Source: Chara braunii (lineage: Eukaryota > Streptophyta > Charophyceae > Charales > Characeae). From it: DNA of 64,000 bases. The position numbers and the translations under genes are program-made. The notes beneath the pieces were generated by a model. That model ran no database searches and was not told the origin of the DNA. It saw only the letters and a program-made list of their open reading frames with translations. Positions 57,402 through 64,000 of the stretch are shown in pieces (positions within the stretch are counted from its first letter, which is position 1; each line of letters begins with the position of its first letter). The stretch is from positions 565,347 through 629,346 of the forward strand of contig BFEA01000273.1 of NCBI GenBank assembly GCA_003427395.1, read 5' to 3'.

Positions 57402-58155
57402 AAGATTGGGGAAAATAATCCCTCACTGCCTTCTTTTCTGTCCAGAAGCGACCTGGATCTAAAATAAGGTTCCGGAACTTTGGACAATCCTCTTCTCATG
57501 ACCACCTCCCAACATCCCCCCTCTAACTATTCTACTCCTCGCCAACACCCGCAGGAACATCAAGGGAACCAGGGGAGTTTGGTTCAATCTACTCACAAAA
57601 TTGGCACTCTGGGTCATTTGGAAGCGCAGATGCACGGACGATCGAGGGAGCAGAGATGGCACGGGAAGAAATGTGGACTCAGTTGCTATGGTGGAGACTG
57701 AAATCCGGAGTAGATGGCGGAAAATAGCGGCTTCTATGAAACACAGACCAGAAAGACAAGCAGGCAAAAGACACATTCCTCAGAGACTGGCTACTAAGGG
57801 GTCAGGTCGCCACCTTAACAGACAACAGGCTGGGAGAAGAAGTGGTACCAGACCCAACCGTAAGACAATGATAAGCCTGAACCCAAGGTAGAAGGAATAA
57901 TATGACGAGCAACAGCAGGGCCAGTCGGACAAGCTGGGGAGGAGAAAGACTCAGAAACACAATTGGAAGTGGACCCTTTCACTTTTCTTGCTTGGCACAG
58001 GACTATCTGACAGGCCCTGGAAGGGAGCCTGAGAGGAACAAGTGGATAGGGCAGGCTGACAGTCAATCCTGCTACATGGAAAAGGATCCAGGACCATAAG
58101 GACCTGTTTTAACCAACCAAAAAAAAAAGAAAAAAAAGAAAAAAAGATTGTGGAA
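57402..58155 (+). mobile_element. 5'-truncated LINE (copy D) with 12 bp target-site duplication
   Basis: AAGATTGGGGAA at 57402-57413 and AAGATTGTGGAA at 58144-58155 flank a 730 bp insert. It encodes LALWVIWKRRCTDDRGSRDG (about 57603), which aligns with TTLWSICKERCCRTIEGLST of the full LINE. It carries the family 3' UTR (GACAGTCAATCCTGC, GACCATAAGGACCTG) and ends in an A-rich tail (58118-58143). The insertion splits the dispersed repeat. Confidence 0.8.
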
Positions 58156-58320
58156 GATGACGAAGAGAGAGAGTGGCGAGACGAGGGGGATTTGTCATCG
58201 GTCTTTTGCTGGTGTACATCTTCTTCTTTCTTTTTTCTTTCTTCCTCTTCCTTAGTCTCCTTTCAAGTTCTTGCATTTCTTTTGCAATTGAACGGCATTG
58301 TCTTTCCTTGTGTATTTGCA
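58156..58320 (+). repeat. Dispersed repeat, copy 2, right part
   Basis: It contains GGTCTTTTGCTGGTGTACAT, a CT-rich block and TTGCAATTGAACGGCATTGT, matching 46550-46675. Confidence 0.65.
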
Positions 58321-58369
58321 CTTCGGAATTACCAGCATCGTAACATTTTTTCTTTTCTTTTCTCATTCT

Positions 58370-58455
58370 AATCCAAGTCGCCTCTTTTTCAGGTGCCTTT
58401 CTTAAGCTGAAATGGGCCACTCGTTCAGGTTTAGGTAGATTTCAATAGTGCAAGG
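58370..58455 (+). repeat. Dispersed repeat shared with 6805-6895
   Basis: GCCTTTCTTAAG, AAATGGGCCACT and GTAGATTTCAATAGTGC are in the same order and orientation as at 6805-6895. Confidence 0.65.
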
Positions 58456-58707
58456 AAAATGAGCAATAGCGAGATGACAGAATCAGATTGCACAATCACA
58501 TTGAGCTTACTATCGTCTTCACCAAAATAAGAGTCCAGGCCCTTTCCCCCTACTTGGCGCTGGGCTCCCAGACTACCCCCACACACAGCTACTATCTGCC
58601 TATGAATTGACAACGCAACTGTTGACATCAGCAGCTACCGAAGTACATGAAGATGTCGCCCAAATGCAGACCATCGCCAATACCAGGTATGAGCCCTCAC
58701 ATCATCC

Positions 58708-58774
<67 letters not shown>

Positions 58775-60230
58775 CTGTCCACCTCGTCTTCCTTCTGTAC
58801 ACCCGAAGACCACCCCTGCGCCTTGCTGTACTCCAAGCCCAGCCCTCAGCAGTGCCCTTCGTCCCACACGACCGCACGTGCGCAGCACCTTGCCCCTAGC
58901 ACTAGCAGCAGCACGCGAGCGTCCGCTCCAGCAGCGCTGCCAGAAACTGGCAAGTGCTTGAATGAGGATTCAGGCAGCAAGCTCTTTCCTATATCGAAAG
59001 AGTCTGCCTGGCCTTCGACCTCGCTGGGCTGGGCCTACACCCAGAAGCTTATGGTAGGCCCCAGGTTGCTGGGCCTCTGCTGGTGCGGCTGGGCCTCGTT
59101 CATTGCTCCGCCCAACTGTCTGTGTATACTGCTGTGAATGTGGCCCAGGGCCTGCACTTCAGAAAAGGCCTAGAAGGCCGTGGAAAATCTTTGCTGCTCG
59201 GGTCCTGGGTTCCCTCAACCAACGGACGCGACACAACTGCCTGAAACCCCAAATACGAAATTGGCAGCATTGGCCTCTTGTGATTTGTTAGCACTTAGGG
59301 TGGGCACACATGCATCAGGGGCCCCTTAGGCCTGCCGAGGAGCCTTAACCTCACAATAATGCCACGAGTTCAGAAAGTACTAGATAAATGGCCATTGTTT
59401 TGATACAAACAAAAAGAAGATGGCTATGTTAGAAGGTGCAAAATTAATTGGCACAGGCTGTGCAACAAGCGCATCAGCTGGAGCCGCTTGAGGTATTGGC
59501 AAAGTGCTTAGTTCTCTGATTCATTCACGAAATACTTCATTGGCGAAGCAACTATTTGAGCGCCTTATTTTGTTTTGTAACCAACCCTCACCTGCAGGTT
59601 GCGGCCGACAAATGACGTTCAATGATGTTCACTGCCATTGTTGGGACTGGGGCTGCTGACCCAACTTGCACGCTGTATTCGAAACGGCCCTATGACAAAA
59701 TGTCAGTGTACTGGGTATGCGCAGGGAACCAAAATATAGTACAGAGACATGGGAATCTCGGACCAGGACTGGGGCAGAGGATTAGATCAGGGTCCACTTG
59801 CGGTGGAATCCTTTCAGTTGTGTTTTCCGCAATATTTAGCTAGTGTCAGTTCGGTTTTCTTTGTGCCAGCTCGTTTTGTCCTGGTCTATATTGCATCTTA
59901 AGAACTTTTTGTCCAAACAGGCACAAGTTCTTCCACTCCCGACCTCTGGCATACTCTTCTGCTTTGGCCAGTCTTCTCTGCTAATGCATGGCCCTGCGTC
60001 CTGTATTTTATGCCGGGTCTGTTTTTCTTTCCAGGCCCTTCTCCTGAGACAACAGGGCAGGGCCTGGTCGTAGGGAGGACCCAGGCCGCTCGTTTTTGGG
60101 CCTGAGTGACTCGGCCAGACACGGCTGCCTTCACAGATCATCGGATTTTCATCCACTCAGACGACCTGGGAGGGAGGCGTTGGTGGCTGGCAAAGCAGTA
60201 GGCAGATAGACTTCTCATTTGTGAGCCACC
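58456..60230. other. Unassigned intronic DNA with a (CT)n microsatellite
   Basis: (CT)n lies at about 58711-58771. No gene recognised in the remaining 1.7 kb. Confidence 0.5.
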
Positions 60231-60468
60231 ACGGTGCGAGGTAGAGCAGCTCAGTGATAGTGGAGGTAGAGCAGCCCAGTGATAGCGGAGGTAGAGCAGC
60301 CAGTATTAGAAGAGGAGACTGGGGGTAATGCACTCTGGTGCCATGCGTTGGAGGTCTACTACCAGCACCAGCTGGCATTCTTCTTCTTCTGGACGTCTGC
60401 AGTGCACCAGTGGCTCAAGGTTCTGCCTTTCACCCAGCAGCAGCAGCTCCATGAGAAAGGGAGAGAGA

Positions 60469-60499
<31 letters not shown>

Positions 60500-60520
60500 A
60501 GAGGGGGGGGGGGGATATCC
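60231..60520. repeat. 30 bp triplicate and poly(G) tracts
   Basis: GAGGTAGAGCAGC(T/C)CAGTGATAG-type units occur three times at about 60237-60305. G-runs interrupted by single A lie at about 60473-60514. Confidence 0.8.
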
Positions 60521-62825
60521 ATACTCCTACTCATCTTTTCTTCTTCGTCCACTTGAGAATGAGAACGAGAGACACAGGAGACTTGCGATAGTTATTTCGG
60601 GAGCCAGGCGCCGTGATTCGAGATCTGAGATTCATTTGGAATTGTTCATGAGTGTTGCATGACTTCTCCGTGTGACTTGAGCGGGGAGGTTCTTCTATGT
60701 TCGGAGTCCTCCCCTTCTGGTGTGAGATCGGATATGTGTCACATTGTCATTTTGTTGCATGGTCAGGTCATATCTAATCTCATATGAGTCTTCCGCTGTT
60801 TCACATCTCATCTCTTCCTCGTGTTTGTGATCTTTGCATTGCCCCAGCTCATCACCAGGCATGCATCACTGTGGAAAAGAATCCCAGTGCTACCGCATTG
60901 GAAGCTCACATGGCCACTTAGTTGCGGCAGGCACAATAGAAGACCTCTATCAAACAAGAATCTGATGATCAAACGGGAGGAAGAAGACGAGAGGTTGCAA
61001 AAGGACACTGAAGCAGTGGCCACTAAACAGTGACCCCAAGAGGAAGCCAAAAAACAACTTTGACAAACTCAGCAGGAGGAGAGAAACTGGTCATGCGAAG
61101 CTAACAGGAGCAGATTACCATCGCCTATCTCAAGGGGTAGATAACCATAGCGGGGGCGGATGAGTGTACTCCACTAAGAGGAGCACCTTGCCCAGCCACA
61201 TCTTGCAGATGTTGCAGATGATTGTACTCCAATAAGAGGAGCACCATGACTCTACTTGGCTGGAAGGTCCGGTCAACCATATTTCTGATGCGTTCAACAA
61301 CCTGCTGACAAAGGTGGCTGCGCTTGAGTCCCAGTTACACGGTATCCCCATTTCTCCTTCAGAAATAGCCACTGATCTCCTTTCCATCCAGATCTTGCTT
61401 AGGGGTTGGGAGTGCTCCACCCTCAACTTACACGTCTGTTCGACCTTACTTCAGTCTGCTCCAACATTATGCCGTTGCTGAACGAACTTCTGTCACAGCC
61501 AGGTCCTACAGGCAATGGATCACCCAAGCTTCCCAATATCACGGGGTTGCCTGTGATCACATGAAGCCGTATCCGATTCGGTCGGGACTGCCAAGCATGG
61601 ACGGAAAACTGAGCAGTCATCCCCAGTACCACCATTCCAGAGCTGCATACCGAGGTAACTTCGCCACAGTTGGAGACTTCCAGAAGCACTTTGAAGTTGA
61701 AGAGCCCATTGTCATTGCAGCAAAATGGATCTTCCGGATTCCACAGGAGAAGATTCTATCACGTGACTGCATTACTAGACGTCAATACTTGGTGTCAACA
61801 CCTGATTTGGGCTCAACCTCATGGAGAGGCAATTCATTGGACAGCTCGTGTCCTGCACTGCAGTAACAGCTCGCTGAGCATATCTCTGAATACTGTGGCT
61901 AAACTCATGGAGCACCCGCTCAGCCCATGGCAAAGTAAGATTACTCAACGTTATGTTGCAGTGGCTCAATGTCCATCAAGCCAACCCATCATGGACAGCA
62001 TAGCTATCACGAGTTTAAGGGAGTCATGGTGGCCAGCCCCTGAGGTCCTTCAAACCCCAATATAAAGGGGGTACGCTGCGACCTTCTCATCACCGGGCAT
62101 TGGGCAGAAACCTCAGGTGAGATCTGGGCTGTTTAAGAAAGCATAAAATATCCAAAGAGAATATGGGTCTCTACGAGCGGTAAATAGCACCCAACTCCAG
62201 CATGTCCTCACAAGCTGCATCTCAAAAGCATCAACAAACTCATCCGAAACAGGGAAACTGAGAACAGCAGGGGATGATGAAGCATCTTCTCTTGTGCCTG
62301 AGGAAATGGCTGACATTGCCTATTCTTTATCCTGAGGATTGTTCTAGCCAGTTGGCACCACCACAGGGACTCGTCTCCATGCAACAATGCCGTATGTGTG
62401 TGTAGTGTTCAATTGGATGGTCTGTGTTATCCATTCCACACCACTTTCTTCACCTTCATTGATGGAAATGGCTAGAAAGGAGACGGTGGAGGTCTTGCAT
62501 ATTCAGGAGCCTGGGGATTTTGAATGGCTTCCCCTTCCACTCACGGGATGGCTGCCTAAGCTGCATGGTGCTGTGTTTGTAAGCACATTTGCAGTACCTG
62601 TGGACTGCAGCACCGACCCTGAAGTCGGATGTCAGGGTAGAGTGGCCCACCTCAGCAGTATATTGTGAAGGTAGGCCACAAGTTGTGTAAGGAGTCTGAT
62701 GCACGACGGCTGTGTGTCCACCTTAGATGATTGCCCTTGGCTTCCCAACATATCCAACCTCCGATCCGGACATGTGACATCAATGTTGTCATAGAACAGT
62801 GGATGACGGGTATTGCCCAAACAGG
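60521..62825. other. Unassigned intronic DNA
   Basis: An 80 bp direct duplication around TAAGAGGAGCACC (about 61157 and 61236) is visible. A frame at 61561-61866 (RGNFATVGDFQKHFEVEEPI ...) looks mildly protein-like but has no family I recognise. Confidence 0.45.
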
Positions 62826-62930
62826 AAGGCTACGACCAGGTGCCAACTGTGAAACATAAATGCTACGGCCAGGTGTTAACTTTCAAACATAGAGGCTACA
62901 ATCAGGTGTTAACTCTCAAACAGACTAAAT
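62826..62930. repeat. Three diverged units of about 35 bp
   Basis: GCTAC(G/A)(A/G)(C/T)CAGGTG(C/T)(C/T)AACT units lie at about 62829, 62861 and 62898, close to the BIG splice donor. Confidence 0.65.
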
Positions 62931-62962
62931 CCAGAAGCTGAGGAATGACATAGTAATCATAC

Positions 62963-63151
62963 CAGCTGTGTGCGTCCCAGGCTGCGGTCTTTTTCCAGAC
63001 CTACAACGCATGCACGGATGAACTCCCTTTTGTTCTCTTCACTCTCCTGCAGCATGTTTTCCAGCAAGTCCTTCAGCAGCCTTGTACAATCTCCTGTCAG
63101 CTTTGTCTTCTGAACAATTAAACCTTTCATGGCCAGCAAGGCTTCAAGCAC
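62963..63151 (-). CDS. BIG: BIG / UBR4-type E3 ubiquitin ligase, internal exon upstream of the giant intron
   Basis: A 189 bp exon (63 codons, phase 0 both ends) encodes VLEALLAMKGLIVQKTKLTG, DCTRLLKDLLENMLQESEEN, KREFIRACVVGLEKDRSLGR and TQL. This is the helical-repeat segment directly before the FILEQLCN block in plant BIG, which is encoded here by the exon at 6942-7313. The acceptor is TCTTCTTTCACAG|GTG (a good pyrimidine tract). An alternative acceptor CTTGATCTCAG about 27 bases further upstream would add FVKQGLLSQ, and this also reads plausibly. The donor is CAGCTG|GTATGA. No stops or frameshifts. The other N-terminal exons of this protein (about 5,000 residues in plants) lie outside the window. 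Confidence 0.87.
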
Positions 63152-64000
63152 CTGTGAAAGAAGACCTTGCTTAACAAACCTGAGATCAAGGCAAACAGAC
63201 ACAACACAGAAGAAATACATACAAGAAAGAAAATTGAATCACACTGAGCACTCAATATGGCTAGGCTGTACTTTGGACTTGGAGCTCCTTACCAAAACGT
63301 GTTAGTACATGGCTATTGCAGCAAGCATTTGGGAAAGAATTGCACATCATGAGACTGTGATTCAGAACTAATTGACGTCGATACGAGGAAACCTAAGCAT
63401 ACCTATCCCACCATTGTGCATATCAGCAAAACCTACTAATGTCGCTTTCATAATTGGTACATGCTCTCAAATGCTAGGCTGGGCCGTCGCCCGGCCAGGC
63501 ATGCCCGGGCAAGCTGGGCCAGAGGCTATCGCCTGGCAAAACCAGGTGGGTCAAAAAAGAGGGAAGGATCTCCAAAAAAAAGAAACTGACTTCAGGCCAG
63601 GACTGCACTCGGCATGTGCAGTCAGAATCTGGTCTTCCCTTCCATTTCGGTGGTGGGTCACCCAGGGGTGTTTGGGGGGTATACCGTTACTCTAAACAGT
63701 GACTAGAGGGGTTTAAAAGGGTATATCTTACCTCATTTCTACTCATTTATTTTATCTTAAAGGGGCCCCGGACGTCGGTTCCCCTGGCCCCAGGAAAAAT
63801 GAGGCCCGGACGTCGGTTGGATGGGACAGGCGCTGTGCAACGTTTCGTTTTGTTTTTTTTTTGTCGTTTAGTGCACATTTTCTCACGTCGCATTTTGCAG
63901 GGCGCGGCTTCGAGGGCTCGTGAATTCGGGCGCGCGTTTAGATGCGGCGGCCTGTTTCGAGCGGCCTTTTTTTTGGGGGGCTTGGTGCATTTGTACCCTT
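63152..64000 (-). other. BIG: BIG intron upstream of the exon at 62963-63151
   Basis: No further exon is recognised. A direct repeat CCCGGACGTCGGTT (about 63768 and 63808) and T-runs near 63850 and 63968 are the only structures seen. Confidence 0.5.

Overview
This window looks like nuclear DNA from a plant-lineage eukaryote (a streptophyte, either a land plant or a charophyte alga). It contains no bacterial-style genes. The only host coding sequence I can identify is two exons of BIG, the plant UBR4-type giant E3 ligase / calossin-like protein. Both lie on the minus strand: 62963-63151 and 6942-7313. Joined, they read through ...GRTQL|FILEQLCN... in frame, and from memory these two blocks are adjacent in the family. 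The roughly 55.6 kb between them therefore reads as one enormous intron. Nearly everything else in the window is mobile and repetitive DNA inside that intron, or inside the flanking introns.

Region by region. At 1-1214 there is a probable assembly chimera (a Nextera mate-pair junction adapter at 101-126), then low-complexity DNA, then a 483 bp LTR with its primer-binding site. At 1215-3455 a minus-strand LINE reverse transcriptase is split by a mosaic mitochondrial insertion (SSU rRNA, LSU rRNA and group II intron maturase pieces). At 5275-6245 there is a 5'-truncated LINE. At 6942-7313 there is a BIG exon. At 8.2-9.3 kb there are a small TTAA-flanked element and a 655 bp palindrome. At 10.9-19.5 kb there is an apparently full-length 8.6 kb LINE with a 16 bp target-site duplication. 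At 19.7-23.6 kb there is a decayed Ty3/gypsy element (minus), whose leader passes into a tandem array to 25.5 kb. At 25.9-28.4 kb there is a tandem array whose units carry (CT)n/(CA)n cores. At 32.4-35.6 kb there is a minisatellite of about 83 bp units, interrupted by a Harbinger-like MITE. At 40.6-41.0 kb there is an AT-rich island. At 48987-49821 there is an assembly gap. At 49.9-54.0 kb there is a LINE zinc-finger fragment, then a second Ty3/gypsy element interrupted by a U6 snRNA retrocopy. At 54.4-55.6 kb a second U6 retrocopy is itself split by a TTAA-flanked element. At 55.7-56.2 kb there is a gypsy chromodomain fragment. At 57.4-58.1 kb a truncated LINE has inserted into a dispersed repeat.

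How the parts fit together: the LINE family appears to be the main source of insertions, including the poly(A)-tailed U6 copies. Every LINE and gypsy coding region seen carries stops or frameshifts, so no autonomous element is evident here. Several nested insertions can be ordered from their target-site duplications and interrupted hosts. No toxin, CRISPR array or complete non-transposon gene other than the BIG exons was recognised.
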